The notes: generated by a model not told the origin, from the letters alone. Positions 16,618-25,498 are shown, numbered from the stretch's first letter. The stretch: DNA of 64,000 nucleotides from VYFG01 sp965213885 (GCA_965213885.1 OZ243919.1:2604001-2668000); one strand, 5' to 3'. Program-made: numbers and translations.

Positions 16618-17742
16618 CTAGTCGCTCAGGGCGATGTTGTCCCGGTGGATCATTTCGATCTCGCCGGCATAGCCCAGTATGGTTTCGATCTGGTCGCTGG
16701 GTTTCCCGGCAATGCGGCTGGCCTCGACCGCGCTGTAGTTCACCAGCCCCCGCGCCACCTCCCGGCCCTCGAGGTCCACACAAAGGACGATTTCACCCCG
16801 GCCGAAGAGTCCGCTGACTTCCTGGACCCCAATCGGCAGCAGGCTGCGTCCCGACTCTCTCAGCACTCTGACGGCGCCGTCGTCCAGTACCAGGCGGCCG
16901 TTCCCCCGGAGCTGGCCCGCGAGCCACTGCTTGCGTGCCACCATGCGGCTGTTGCCCGGACGCAGGAACGTTCCGATACTCTCGCCGGCGTGAAGCCGCA
17001 GCAGAATGTCCGGTGTCCGGCCCCCCGCAATCACGGTGGAGGCTCCGGACCTCGCCGCCTTGCGGGCGGCACCCACCTTGGTCAGCATGCCTCCCCTGCC
17101 GAACCCCTGAGCCGGACCCGCATGCCGGGCCAGTGACGGATCATCGGCCCTGCCTTCCCCGATCAGCCTCGCATCCGGGTTGTTGCGCGGATCACTGTCA
17201 AACAGGCCCTCCTGATCGGTGAGAATCAACAGGGTTTCCGCCTCCACCAGGTTGGCCACCAGTGCCGCCAGGGTGTCGTTGTCGCCGAAGCGGATCTCGT
17301 CGTTCACCACCGTGTCGTTTTCGTTGACGACGGGAACGGCGCCGAGCTTGAGCAGCGTGCGCAGTGTGCTACGCGCATTGAGATAGCGCTCGCGGTTGGC
17401 CAGGTCCGCATGGGTCAGCAGCACCTGAGCCGTCAGGATGCCGAATTGCTTGAACGCGCCCTCATATCCCTGCACCAGCCCCATCTGGCCCACGGCCGCC
17501 GCGGCCTGGAGCTGATGGATCTCCCGGGGCCGGGCGTTCCATCCGAGCCGCTGCACGCCCACCCCGATGGAGCCGGACGACACCAGCACGATCTGCATCC
17601 CTTCGCGCTTCAGGGCGGCGATCTGCCGTACCCAGTCGTCAATAGCGGACTGGTCCAGGCCGCCGCTCAGGTCGGTCAGCAGGGAAGTGCCGATCTTGAC
17701 GACCCAGCGGCCGTTCCGCTTCAGCTGCCGTCGCTCACCCAT
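16618..17742 (-). CDS. proB: Glutamate 5-kinase (ProB)
   Basis: This encodes 374 residues: an amino-acid-kinase domain (about 1-260; WVVKIGTSLL, VSSGSIGVG, NENDTVVNDEIRFGDND, GGMLTKVGAARKAARSG) and a C-terminal PUA domain (about 275-355). It phosphorylates glutamate as the first step of proline synthesis and is usually inhibited by proline. It overlaps the end of obg by 8 bases, so translation is probably coupled. The proA partner is not in the window. The order rplU-rpmA-obg-proB is characteristic of many gammaproteobacteria. Confidence 0.96.
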   Translation of the reverse strand: MGERRQLKRNGRWVVKIGTSLLTDLSGGLDQSAIDDWVRQIAALKREGMQIVLVSSGSIGVGVQRLGWNARPREIHQLQAAAAVGQMGLVQGYEGAFKQFGILTAQVLLTHADLANRERYLNARSTLRTLLKLGAVPVVNENDTVVNDEIRFGDNDTLAALVANLVEAETLLILTDQEGLFDSDPRNNPDARLIGEGRADDPSLARHAGPAQGFGRGGMLTKVGAARKAARSGASTVIAGGRTPDILLRLHAGESIGTFLRPGNSRMVARKQWLAGQLRGNGRLVLDDGAVRVLRESGRSLLPIGVQEVSGLFGRGEIVLCVDLEGREVARGLVNYSAVEASRIAGKPSDQIETILGYAGEIEMIHRDNIALSD

Positions 17743-18799
17743 GGAACGCCTCCGATTGATCCGGATCCCGGGAAGGGCAGTCGGCGATTGTCGCGAGCTG
17801 ATCGAGCCGCTGCATCAGCGCGTTGACCAGGGACTGGCAACCCTCTGCTGTTGCCGCCGAGATGACATGGACCCTGCCGCTCCAGTGCAGCTTGCCGACC
17901 AGTTCATCCCGTTTTCCTGCCACGGATTCCGGATTGAGCAGATCACATTTGTTGAGCACCAGCCAACGCTCCCGCGAAGCCAACTCGTGGTCGAATTCGG
18001 CCAGCTCCTCCTCGATTTCCCTGACCGACGCCACCGGGTCGGATTCGTCCAGGGGCGCCACGTCGACGAGATGCAGAAGTATCCGGGTACGGGACAGGTG
18101 CCTGAGGAAATCGACCCCGAGCCCGGCCCCCCGGGCAGCACCGGCGATCAGCCCGGGGATGTCCGCTACCACGAAGCCCGCGGATTCCCCCACATCCACC
18201 ACGCCGAGCTGGGGATGCAGGGTGGTGAAAGGATAGTCCGCCACCTTCGGCCTCGCGCTGGAAATCACGCCGAGCAGGGTCGACTTGCCGGCGTTGGGCT
18301 TGCCCAGCAGCCCCACGTCCGCCAGCACCTTGAGTTCCAGCCTGAGCAGGCGCTCGTCGCCAGCCCGGCCCGGCGTGGTCCTGCGCGGCGCCTGGTTGGT
18401 GCTGGACTTGAAGCGGGCGTTCCCGAGGCCCCGGGCGCCGCCCCGGGCCACCAGCAACGGCGCATCGCAATCAACGACGTCACCGATGAGTTCGCCGTTT
18501 TCGTGATCGAACACCATGGTGCCCAACGGCACCCGGATGAACAGGTCGTCACCAAACCTGCCCGCCCTTTCCCGGCCGGCGCCGGACTCTCCGTTCCGGG
18601 CGCGGAACCGTCTGGTGTACCGGAAATCAGCCAGCGTGTTGAGCCCGCTGTCGGCCTCGAGGTAGATGCTGCCTCCATTGCCCCCGTCACCGCCGTCGGG
18701 GCCTCCCCGGGGCCGGTTTTTCTCCCGGAGAAAGCTCAGCGCGCCGTTGCCGCCCCTGCCGGCGACAACTCGGATGATGGCTTCGTCAACGAAGTTCAT
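17735..18799 (-). CDS. obgE: Obg/CgtA GTPase, 50S ribosome assembly
   Basis: This encodes 354 residues. The N-terminal glycine-rich Obg fold (about 1-158; RVVAGRGGNGALSFLREK, GGDGGNGG) is followed by the G domain with G1 GKPNAGKST, G3 DIPG and G4 NKCD. It acts in late 50S assembly and stringent control. The start codon sits about six bases after an intrinsic terminator on the same strand (18805-18837), and there is no separate Shine-Dalgarno site, so part of the transcripts coming from rpmA may stop before this gene. Overlaps proB. Confidence 0.97.
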   Translation of the reverse strand: MNFVDEAIIRVVAGRGGNGALSFLREKNRPRGGPDGGDGGNGGSIYLEADSGLNTLADFRYTRRFRARNGESGAGRERAGRFGDDLFIRVPLGTMVFDHENGELIGDVVDCDAPLLVARGGARGLGNARFKSSTNQAPRRTTPGRAGDERLLRLELKVLADVGLLGKPNAGKSTLLGVISSARPKVADYPFTTLHPQLGVVDVGESAGFVVADIPGLIAGAARGAGLGVDFLRHLSRTRILLHLVDVAPLDESDPVASVREIEEELAEFDHELASRERWLVLNKCDLLNPESVAGKRDELVGKLHWSGRVHVISAATAEGCQSLVNALMQRLDQLATIADCPSRDPDQSEAFHG

Positions 18800-18804
18800 G
18801 CGGT

Positions 18805-18837
18805 AAAAAACCCCGCCTTGTTGCCAAAGCGGGGTTT
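18805..18837 (-). terminator. Intrinsic terminator or attenuator between rpmA and obg
   Basis: On the minus strand AAACCCCGC (18829-18837) and GCGGGGTTT (18808-18816) form a 9-bp stem with a 12-base loop, followed by a run of six T (18805-18810). It lies just before the obg start codon. Confidence 0.8.
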
Positions 18838-18861
18838 CGTCGGATACTCGGAAACCGGCCG

Positions 18862-19119
18862 TTATTCGGCAACGATGCTGACGGTCTTGCGGTTGCGCGG
18901 CCCCTTGACTTCAAACCGCACCCTTCCGGGCGATGTGGCGAACAGCGTGTAATCCTTGCCCATGCCGACATTCCTGCCGGGATGGAAAGTGCTTCCCCGC
19001 TGGCGCACGATGATGTTGCCGGCCTTGACGATTTCCCCACCGAAGCGTTTCACGCCGAGGCGTTTCGAAATCGAATCGCGGCCATTGCGTGAACTGCCGC
19101 CTGCTTTCTTGTGTGCCAT
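18862..19119 (-). CDS. rpmA: 50S ribosomal protein L27
   Basis: This encodes 85 residues, the normal length, beginning MAHKKAGGSSRNGRDSISKR. The basic N-terminal tail reaches the peptidyl-transferase centre. The body includes GGEIVKAGNIIVRQRGSTFH and GRNVGMGKDYTLFA. It lies 100 bases after rplU in the expected order. A strong terminator follows it. Confidence 0.98.
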   Translation of the reverse strand: MAHKKAGGSSRNGRDSISKRLGVKRFGGEIVKAGNIIVRQRGSTFHPGRNVGMGKDYTLFATSPGRVRFEVKGPRNRKTVSIVAE

Positions 19120-19219
19120 GGTCTTTCGCTCTCAGTCTGCGTTGAATCGATGCGGAACCAACCGGATCAGCGTTCCGCCACAAGGGCAATGATACCAGTC
19201 ATGCGCAGCTTCCTCCCGG

Positions 19220-19663
19220 TCACGAGACCGGCGCTTCATCCGTCCCGGCGTGATTGTCATCCGAGCCGTCCGGACCTGTGTCCACGGATGCATCCACCGG
19301 ATCCGGTTCCGCTGCACTGGCTGGCTCTCCGGACGGTGATTCCTCCGGCTGGCCGGAGTCGCCGATCGAGGTGATTTCCACCTCGGTATAATCCTGGCGG
19401 TGACCCTGAGTGCGGCGATAGTTCTTGCGGCGGCGCATCTTGAACACCTTGATCTTGTCGGCCTTGCCGTGGGAGACCACGGTGGCGGTGACACTGGTGT
19501 CCAGGGCAGGGGTCCCGACACTGACCTGACCGCCGTCGGCCACCATCAGCACCTCGCCAAGGGCAACAGAAGCGCCGGCCTTGGAATCCAGCCTGTCAAC
19601 CCTGAGGCGATCGCCGACAGCCACCCTGTATTGCTTGCCGCCGGTTTTCACTACTGCGTACAT
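19220..19663 (-). CDS. rplU: 50S ribosomal protein L21 with acidic C-terminal extension
   Basis: This encodes 147 residues. Residues 1 to about 100 are normal L21 (MYAVVKTGGKQYRVAVGDRL, KADKIKVFKMRRRKNYRRTQ GH pattern). The usual bacterial protein ends at about 103 residues. Here a tail of about 45 residues follows, rich in Pro, Ser, Gly, Asp and Glu (for example ESPSGEPASAAEPDP, GPDGSDDNHAG). It looks disordered and strongly acidic, which is unusual in an RNA-binding ribosomal protein. First gene of the rplU-rpmA-obg-proB unit; its promoter would lie in 19664-19996. Confidence 0.95.
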   Translation of the reverse strand: MYAVVKTGGKQYRVAVGDRLRVDRLDSKAGASVALGEVLMVADGGQVSVGTPALDTSVTATVVSHGKADKIKVFKMRRRKNYRRTQGHRQDYTEVEITSIGDSGQPEESPSGEPASAAEPDPVDASVDTGPDGSDDNHAGTDEAPVS

Positions 19664-19996
19664 CGTTCGTAATCCGTGCCGGAATCAAATTCTGTTCAAT
19701 GAAGGTGCTTCAGATGCCGCACCGGGCCCAACCCCGCGATGCAACATGGCCTGGCCCCCCCTGAAATCTGCCGTCCGCGATACGCGAACTGGCAACCGGT
19801 GATCCCGGAGGGGTGCGGAAAATCGGGGACGTCGGATTGTATCCATCGGCCATACCCGCGTCAACGGCGATTTCCGGCGATTTCCGGCGCTGTAGCGAGC
19901 AAATGAAATGTCCGGTTGAGTAGCAAGTAATCTGTCCGGTTTCACAGGCATTGCTTGGAGGTGCCATGATCCGCCGGCCCGGCGCTCACCGTAGGC
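19664..19996. other. Divergent regulatory region between rplU and ispB with short repeats
   Basis: No gene is supported here. It must hold the rplU promoter and probably that of ispB. Two tandem copies of CGATTTCCGG occur at about 19868-19887. Further on, TGTCCGGTT appears twice about 30 bases apart (near 19908 and 19936), with AGTAGCAAGTAATC between them, a pattern that recalls the end of an insertion sequence. I cannot name the element. Confidence 0.3.
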
Positions 19997-21076
19997 GTGA
20001 TTTCGATACAATACCGGAAAACTCCCCTTGGCCCTTTTGCTTCAATGATCCACTCAGGCGCCCATGCCGACCCCGAGCCGGTCGGAGCTGACGGCACCAA
20101 TCCGGAATCCCTGCTCTCTTCGGCGCTGGCCCTGGTGGGCGAGGATATGGACAGGGTCAACGAGCTCATCCGGTGCCGGCTCGACTCCGATATCGTCCTG
20201 ATACGCACTCTCGGCGCCTATATCATACGCAGTGGCGGCAAGCGGCTGCGGCCTCTCATACTGCTCCTGTCCGCCGGTACGAGCGGTTACCGGGGTGATC
20301 ACCACATCACCCTGGCAGCGGTCATCGAATTCATCCATACCGCCACCCTGCTGCACGACGATGTGGTGGACGAATCGGCGATGCGCCGTGGCCAGCCCAC
20401 CGCCAACGAGGTCTGGGGCAATGGAGCCAGTGTGCTGGTGGGTGATTTCCTCTATTCCAGGGCGTTCGAGATGATGGTGGAGACCGACCGCATGGAAGTG
20501 ATGCGGATACTCGCCAAGACCACCAACGCCATCGCCGAGGGGGAGGTGATGCAACTGCTCAATGCCCACGAGCCGGATACCACAGAGGACACGTATTTCG
20601 AAACGATCCGGCGCAAGTCCGCGTGCCTGTTCGAGGCCGCGGCGAGACTCGGCGGACTGATCGGAGAGCAGGACGGGGCAACCTGCGATGCGCTGGCTGG
20701 ATACGGATTGCATCTGGGAACGGCGTTCCAGCTGGTTGACGACGTCATGGACTATGTGACCAGCAGCACGGAGATGGGCAAGGATGCCGGTGACGACCTG
20801 GCTGAAGGCAAACCGACCCTGCCGCTGATCCACGCCATGCGGACCGGCGACAGCGTCCAGTCGGAACTGGTGCGCGAGGCTATCCGGAGCGGCAGCCGCC
20901 ATCGCATGGAGGAGGTCGTGGGGGTGGTTCGGGATACCGGTGCGATCGATTACACCCTGGTCAAGGCGCGGGAGCAGTCCCGGCTCGCCGTCGAGGCCCT
21001 CATGGACCTTCCCGGATCCGGCTATCGTGGCGCCCTGGAGGATCTGGCCCGATTTTCGGTGTCGCGGGGACGCTGA
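19997..21076 (+). CDS. ispB: Trans-polyprenyl diphosphate synthase (octaprenyl type, IspB)
   Basis: This encodes 359 residues (ATG 20045 is an alternative start). The first Asp-rich motif is LLHDDVVDESAMRRG near residue 119 and the second is LVDDVMDY; GGKRLRP near residue 80 binds the diphosphate. The HDDVVDxS form and the location next to rplU are characteristic of IspB, which makes the side chain of ubiquinone from FPP and IPP. The exact chain length cannot be read from sequence. It is divergent from rplU and converges on cysK. It would supply the quinone used by ETF-QO and UbiH products in the same window. Confidence 0.92.
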   Translation: MISIQYRKTPLGPFASMIHSGAHADPEPVGADGTNPESLLSSALALVGEDMDRVNELIRCRLDSDIVLIRTLGAYIIRSGGKRLRPLILLLSAGTSGYRGDHHITLAAVIEFIHTATLLHDDVVDESAMRRGQPTANEVWGNGASVLVGDFLYSRAFEMMVETDRMEVMRILAKTTNAIAEGEVMQLLNAHEPDTTEDTYFETIRRKSACLFEAAARLGGLIGEQDGATCDALAGYGLHLGTAFQLVDDVMDYVTSSTEMGKDAGDDLAEGKPTLPLIHAMRTGDSVQSELVREAIRSGSRHRMEEVVGVVRDTGAIDYTLVKAREQSRLAVEALMDLPGSGYRGALEDLARFSVSRGR

Positions 21077-21086
21077 TCCTGCGGGA

Positions 21087-21998
21087 TCAGCCCCAGAGGT
21101 CCGTACTGAGATAACGCTCGCCGGAATCCGGAAGAATGCCGATTATGGTCTTGCCCCGGTAGGCCTCCTCCGCCGTCAGCTGCAGCATTCCCGCCACGGC
21201 GGCGCCACAGGAGATTCCGCTCAATATTCCCTCCCGCGTCGCCAGGGATCGCGCGCACTCGTAGGCCGATTCCCAGGTGACCTGCAGGACCCGGTCGTAG
21301 GAGGACCTGTCCAGGGTGTCCGGAAGGAATCCCGGGGCAGTACCCATGATCTTGTGCTTGCAGGCGACTCCCCGGCTCAGGATGGGCGAGTCGGCGGGTT
21401 CCGTGGCGACGATCTCGATCGCCCCGTTGTACGCCCGGAGATAACTGCCGAGGCCGCTCACCGTGCCCCCGGTTCCGGTAGTGCACACCACCACGTCCAG
21501 GGATTCGCCGAAATCTGCCCAGATCTCATCCGCCGTAACCTGGTGCGACTCCGGGTTCGAGGGATTGAAATGCTGGCCGACGAAAAAGTAACCGTGGTCC
21601 TTCTCCAGGCGCCGTGCCTCTTCGATGGCACCGACGGTGCCCTTTTCCGCCGGCGTCAGGACTACCTCCCCGCCGAAGGCTTTCAGTATCAGGGCCCTTT
21701 CCGCACTCATGTCCTCCGACATGACGAACACCGAACGGTAGCCTTTCACCGCGGCCACCATGGCCAGGCCGATGCCGGTGTTGCCCGACGTCGGCTCTAT
21801 GATGGTGTCCCCCGGCCGCAGCCGTCCATCCCGTTCCGCGTCCTCGATCATCCGCAGCGCAGGGCGGTCCTTCACGGATCCGCCGGGATTGGAACGTTCA
21901 AGCTTGACCCAGAGCTCCGTGCCGCTGCCGGCCCCGATGTGCTGCAACCGGACCGAGGGTGTATTGCCGATGGTCTGGAGGATGTCGTCGTACTTCAT
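21087..21998 (-). CDS. Cysteine synthase (O-acetylserine sulfhydrylase family)
   Basis: This encodes 303 residues. PLP binds Lys43 in GGSVKDRPA, with the substrate loop TSGNTGIGLA near residue 70 and the phosphate loop GTGGTVSGLG near residue 174. It starts MKYDDILQTIGNTPSVRL. The enzyme makes cysteine from O-acetylserine and sulfide (or thiosulfate in CysM-type members). The length and NPGGSVKDRPALRMI segment are closer to CysM, but I leave the choice open. It could fix the sulfide released by the methanethiol oxidase island. Neighbour genes downstream are not functionally linked. Confidence 0.9.
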   Translation of the reverse strand: MKYDDILQTIGNTPSVRLQHIGAGSGTELWVKLERSNPGGSVKDRPALRMIEDAERDGRLRPGDTIIEPTSGNTGIGLAMVAAVKGYRSVFVMSEDMSAERALILKAFGGEVVLTPAEKGTVGAIEEARRLEKDHGYFFVGQHFNPSNPESHQVTADEIWADFGESLDVVVCTTGTGGTVSGLGSYLRAYNGAIEIVATEPADSPILSRGVACKHKIMGTAPGFLPDTLDRSSYDRVLQVTWESAYECARSLATREGILSGISCGAAVAGMLQLTAEEAYRGKTIIGILPDSGERYLSTDLWG

Positions 21999-22030
21999 GA
22001 TTGGATGATGCGAAGTGTTGTCTTTGTCGT

Positions 22031-23062
22031 CTAGGGATGGCTCGGCCAGGTGTCGCTCACCCGGTAGCCTTCCGGCCAGGGGTCGTCGGGGTCCAGCATA
22101 TGCTGGTGGATGCCGGTAATCCAGGCCCGCCCGGTGACAGACGGTATGATCGCGGGCCTGCCAGAGACTTCAGTGACGCCGACAATCCGGCAACGGAAGG
22201 TGGAATCGATGATGGAGCGGGCGACGTATTCCTGCCCGGGACCGGCAATGCCGCGGGCATGCAGTACCGCGAGCCTGGCAGAGCAGCCGGTGCCGGTGGG
22301 TGAGCGGTCCATCTTTGCAGGTCGGATCGCCACGGCGTTCTTCCCTTCGAGACTGCCGCCGGACTGCTTCAGGGGACCGGTGAACTGACAGAAGGAGATA
22401 TGATCCCACTGGTCGTTCTCGGGGTGGCAAAATCCGATCTGCTCGTTTGCGGCCCGGGTAATCCGCACCCCGAGACGGGCAAGGTCCGCTGCTTCGCCGG
22501 GCTCCAGTGCGAAGCCGAGTTTCCCGGCATCCACCAGCACGAAACTGTCCCCACCCCAGGCAACATCCACCGGCAGGCTGCCGAATCCCGGGACTTCCAG
22601 TGGCTGGTCCAGGAGATCCGCGAAGGCGGGCACGTTGGTGATGGTCACCTCCCGGGCGCGGCCTCCGTTGCAGTGGACCGCGGCCCTGACCAACCCGGCA
22701 GGGGCCTCCAGCACGATCTTGGTCACCGGTTCCCGCATGGCAATCATCCCGGTTTCCACCAGAACCGTCGCCACACAGATCGCGTTGGACCCCGACATCG
22801 GCGGCGTATCCTCCGGCTCCATGATGATCCAGGCGGCGTCCGCATCCGGATGCACGGGGGGCACCAGGAGGTTGACATGACGGAACACCCCGCCCCGCGG
22901 TTCATTCAGCATGAACCGCCGGAGATTCCGGTCCCGGTGAATGAACCGGGACTGCTCCCAGAGGGTGTCCCCCGGTGGTGGCGGCACGCCGCCGACGATC
23001 ACGTCCCCGACCTCCCCCTCGGCGTGGCAGCTCACGGTGTGGACGATCCGGCTACTTTGCAT
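22031..23062 (-). CDS. Proline racemase family protein, atypical catalytic pair
   Basis: This encodes 343 residues of the proline racemase/hydroxyproline epimerase/trans-3-hydroxyproline dehydratase family. Family landmarks are EGEVGDVIVGG near residue 15, MEPEDTPPMSGSNAICV near residue 85 and DRSPTGTGCSARLAVL near residue 250. True racemases have Cys at both catalytic positions (MCGHG and GTGTC/GCS). Here the first is Ser (MSGSN) and the second is Cys, so a simple racemase mechanism is unlikely; a dehydratase or epimerase on a modified proline is possible. It ends 4 bases from the glycerate kinase start side (23066), on the same strand, suggesting an operon with that gene and the MetF-like gene. 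Confidence 0.8.
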   Translation of the reverse strand: MQSSRIVHTVSCHAEGEVGDVIVGGVPPPPGDTLWEQSRFIHRDRNLRRFMLNEPRGGVFRHVNLLVPPVHPDADAAWIIMEPEDTPPMSGSNAICVATVLVETGMIAMREPVTKIVLEAPAGLVRAAVHCNGGRAREVTITNVPAFADLLDQPLEVPGFGSLPVDVAWGGDSFVLVDAGKLGFALEPGEAADLARLGVRITRAANEQIGFCHPENDQWDHISFCQFTGPLKQSGGSLEGKNAVAIRPAKMDRSPTGTGCSARLAVLHARGIAGPGQEYVARSIIDSTFRCRIVGVTEVSGRPAIIPSVTGRAWITGIHQHMLDPDDPWPEGYRVSDTWPSHP

Positions 23063-23065
23063 CGG

Positions 23066-24301
23066 TCAGACATCCTCCCGGATGAGTACGGCCAGGTCCA
23101 TGACATTGGTACCGGTGGGGCCGGTGACGAATCGCCTGCCATGCCGGTCAAGCCACGGTCCGGCATTGGCGGCCGCCAGGGACGCCCGGCCGGCAGCCCG
23201 GTCCAGTGCCGGGCCGACAATCCCACCGGCAGCCTCGGTGGGGCCATCCGTGCCGTCGGTGCCGGCGATCACGCCATGGACGCCATGTCCGCTGCCAAGA
23301 GCCAGGGTCAGGGCCAGGGCCAGGCTCTGGTTCCTGCCGCCGCAGCCTGGAGAGTCCGGCAGACGGACGGTGGGCTCCCCGCCCCACAGGTATGCCCCTG
23401 GTTCCCCTTCGGTGATTCGTCGCGCCAACGCCGGCACCAGCGTCCCGATGTCCCCATCCAGGCATTCCGCGCAGTCGGCCACGGCCAGCCCCATACCCTG
23501 GCACGCCTCGGCCGCAGCGGCCCTGGCCATGGCATTGGAGCCGACCAGGCGGCTGTGGAACACGAAGGGCAGCCCTTCCCGGGAATGTCCAGCGCCTTCC
23601 CCACGGGCTGTCCGCATCAGTTCCCGAATCCAGCCCGGCACGGGAAACGGCGCCACGTCCGGGAGCGATACGGCGCCGATCCCGGAACCGATCAGCTCGG
23701 CCTGGTCACCGGGAATGTCCGAAATCCCCAGGACCTGCACCTCGCTGCCGGGGAACCGGCGAAGCAGGCGTCCACCCTTGATACGGGAGATGGCGATACG
23801 GACATGGTTGATCTGATCAATGGAATAGCCGTCCGCCAGCAGCGTCTGGCTGAGGGAGCGGATCCGGTCCAGTCCGATGCCGGGAACGGGAACTTCCACG
23901 AGGGCCGATGCGCCGCCGGAAACCAGCACCAGTAGCCTGCTGTCCCTGCCGCAGGACTCGATGAACCCGAGCGCCGCGTCGCCCGCAGCCAGGCTGTTTT
24001 CATCCGGCACCGGGTGCCCGGACTCGATGACGGTGATCCCGGTCCTGCGGCGCAGAGAAGCCCCCGCGTGGCCGTACTTGGTGATCAGCAGGCCCCGGGC
24101 CCCGGGGGCGAGGAAGGGCAACGCCCCGACCAGCATGGATGATGCGGCCTTCCCCACGGCCAGCACCGCATCCGCCCGCTGCCCCGGGGATTCGCCGAGC
24201 GCCGCGCGGGTGGCGTGTTCACCGGCGACCGCATCCACGCCCGCCCGCCAGATCCTGATGGCCTGTTCGATCACGGGTGGGTGTCCGGCCGCATTGTCCA
24301 T
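23066..24301 (-). CDS. Glycerate 2-kinase (GckA/TtuD, MOFRL type)
   Basis: This encodes 411 residues. It has the DUF4147 N-terminal domain (AVGKAASSM near residue 50, LVSGGASALVEVP, ISRIKGGRL) and the MOFRL C-terminal domain (WGGEPTVRLP, GGRNQSLALALTLAL, GTDGTDGPTEAAGG). It phosphorylates D-glycerate to 2-phosphoglycerate. The family serves tartrate, glyoxylate and serine-cycle metabolism. Stop to start distance to the racemase-family gene is 3 bases, so they are probably co-transcribed. Together with the downstream-positioned MetF-like gene it suggests one-carbon or glycine/serine metabolism, but no dedicated serine-cycle genes are seen nearby. Confidence 0.88.
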   Translation of the reverse strand: MDNAAGHPPVIEQAIRIWRAGVDAVAGEHATRAALGESPGQRADAVLAVGKAASSMLVGALPFLAPGARGLLITKYGHAGASLRRRTGITVIESGHPVPDENSLAAGDAALGFIESCGRDSRLLVLVSGGASALVEVPVPGIGLDRIRSLSQTLLADGYSIDQINHVRIAISRIKGGRLLRRFPGSEVQVLGISDIPGDQAELIGSGIGAVSLPDVAPFPVPGWIRELMRTARGEGAGHSREGLPFVFHSRLVGSNAMARAAAAEACQGMGLAVADCAECLDGDIGTLVPALARRITEGEPGAYLWGGEPTVRLPDSPGCGGRNQSLALALTLALGSGHGVHGVIAGTDGTDGPTEAAGGIVGPALDRAAGRASLAAANAGPWLDRHGRRFVTGPTGTNVMDLAVLIREDV

Positions 24302-24408
24302 AGGACGAATATGCGCACCGCGGGCGGCGGTTGCAACCGCCAGCGGTCACTTTGGCCCCCGGCCGGCGAAAATGCGGGATGAAGGGGGAATCCCCGGGAG
24401 GCGGGATC

Positions 24409-25245
24409 TCAGGTGGCCCAACTGCCCCGACGGTGCAGCCACTCGGCGGCCTTTTTCATGCCCCCGAAGGGAAAGACATGGATTTGTCGGATGATCCCGC
24501 CGGGATTGCCCGACACATGCCTCTCCACGGGGTCGACGATTTCATCCGGGTCAAAGCCCGACATGAGGGTGCTGATGGCTCCGGCCCGCTTCTTCAGGAA
24601 CGAAATGGAATTGCCGACGCCGCACATGGCGGCGAACTTGACCAGGGTGGTCAGCTTGGCGGGGCCGGCCACCCCCAGGTGGACGGGCAGGTCCACACCC
24701 GCGGAGGACAGGCCGTCCGCCCAATGGATGAACTGGTTTGCATCAAAGCCGAACTGGGTCACGATCCGCATCTCGGCACCGGTGCGCTCGGCAAAGGCCT
24801 GCTTGAGTTTCAGCGCCTCCTCCGCCACGCTGTCGGAGAAATCCGGAGACCCTTCCGGATGGCCGGCAATGCCGATGCGGCGGATGCCGTAACGATCAAA
24901 GAGCCCGGTCTCCAGCACCTCGAGGGAAGAGCCGAACTCACCGGCCTGCGCCTCCAGGCCGCCGCCGACGACGAGCACGTTGTCGACCCCGGCCTCGGAT
25001 GCAAGCATGTCGATGCGGTTTTCCAGTACCTTGCGCGTGGTCAGGCGTCGTGAGGCGAAATGGGGCACCGCGCAGTAGCCAAGATCCTTCATCCGGCGCG
25101 CGCCGACAGCGACGGTTTCCGCGCTGTCGGTGCCGACGTCGGTCATGTAGACCAGGGTGCCTGTCGGGAAAAGGCCGGGGAGATCGGCGCTTTCCAGGGC
25201 CTGCCTGGGAGAAATCTCGATGGATGCGGCGATACGGCCGGCCAT
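24409..25245 (-). CDS. Methylenetetrahydrofolate reductase-like protein
   Basis: This encodes 278 residues with a TIM-barrel MTHFR pattern: IEISPRQALESADLP at the N-terminus, TDVGTDSAETVAVGARRMKD, VPHFASRRLT, VVGGGLEAQAGEFGSS, GIAGHPEGSPDFSD and VTQFGFDANQFIHW. These match the FAD and folate sites of MetF, although divergent from the canonical E. coli protein. It may reduce or oxidise 5,10-methylene-THF, as expected where N-methyl or S-methyl groups enter folate. It is upstream of, and on the same strand as, the glycerate kinase gene with a 107-base gap. Confidence 0.75.
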   Translation of the reverse strand: MAGRIAASIEISPRQALESADLPGLFPTGTLVYMTDVGTDSAETVAVGARRMKDLGYCAVPHFASRRLTTRKVLENRIDMLASEAGVDNVLVVGGGLEAQAGEFGSSLEVLETGLFDRYGIRRIGIAGHPEGSPDFSDSVAEEALKLKQAFAERTGAEMRIVTQFGFDANQFIHWADGLSSAGVDLPVHLGVAGPAKLTTLVKFAAMCGVGNSISFLKKRAGAISTLMSGFDPDEIVDPVERHVSGNPGGIIRQIHVFPFGGMKKAAEWLHRRGSWAT

Positions 25246-25429
25246 GGTCTGCCTGACTGCTGGGAATTCAACAAGGGACGGACAATGTTAGGGATTTGCG
25301 GGCAAACATGATAGCCCTCATGCGACACAACGACAGCACGAGGCGTCATCGGAATGTCCGTCATGAGTTCCGGCACCGCGGCAATTCTCCTTCGTTCCGG
25401 GTGATGCCCGTCCCCCTGGCTGGCGGTGA

Positions 25430-25498
25430 ACTCGCCACCGGGAGCCTCGGCGAAACCAGCAACAGCAAAACGACGATCTCCCGCAGGATCACGCATGC
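25430..25498 (+). repeat. Diverged copy of the ABC-operon upstream region
   Basis: This matches 31588-31652 (GGGAGCC-CGGCGA-ACCAG, AACAGCAAA, CGACGATC, TCACGCATG) with scattered differences. In the other place it lies directly before the first permease gene. It forms the left part of the collapsed duplication at 25430-26612. Confidence 0.7.

Noticed and set aside
22400..23935. Plus-strand frame of 511 codons over the racemase and glycerate kinase genes
   Set aside because: High-GC shadow frame; the minus-strand genes carry the family motifs.
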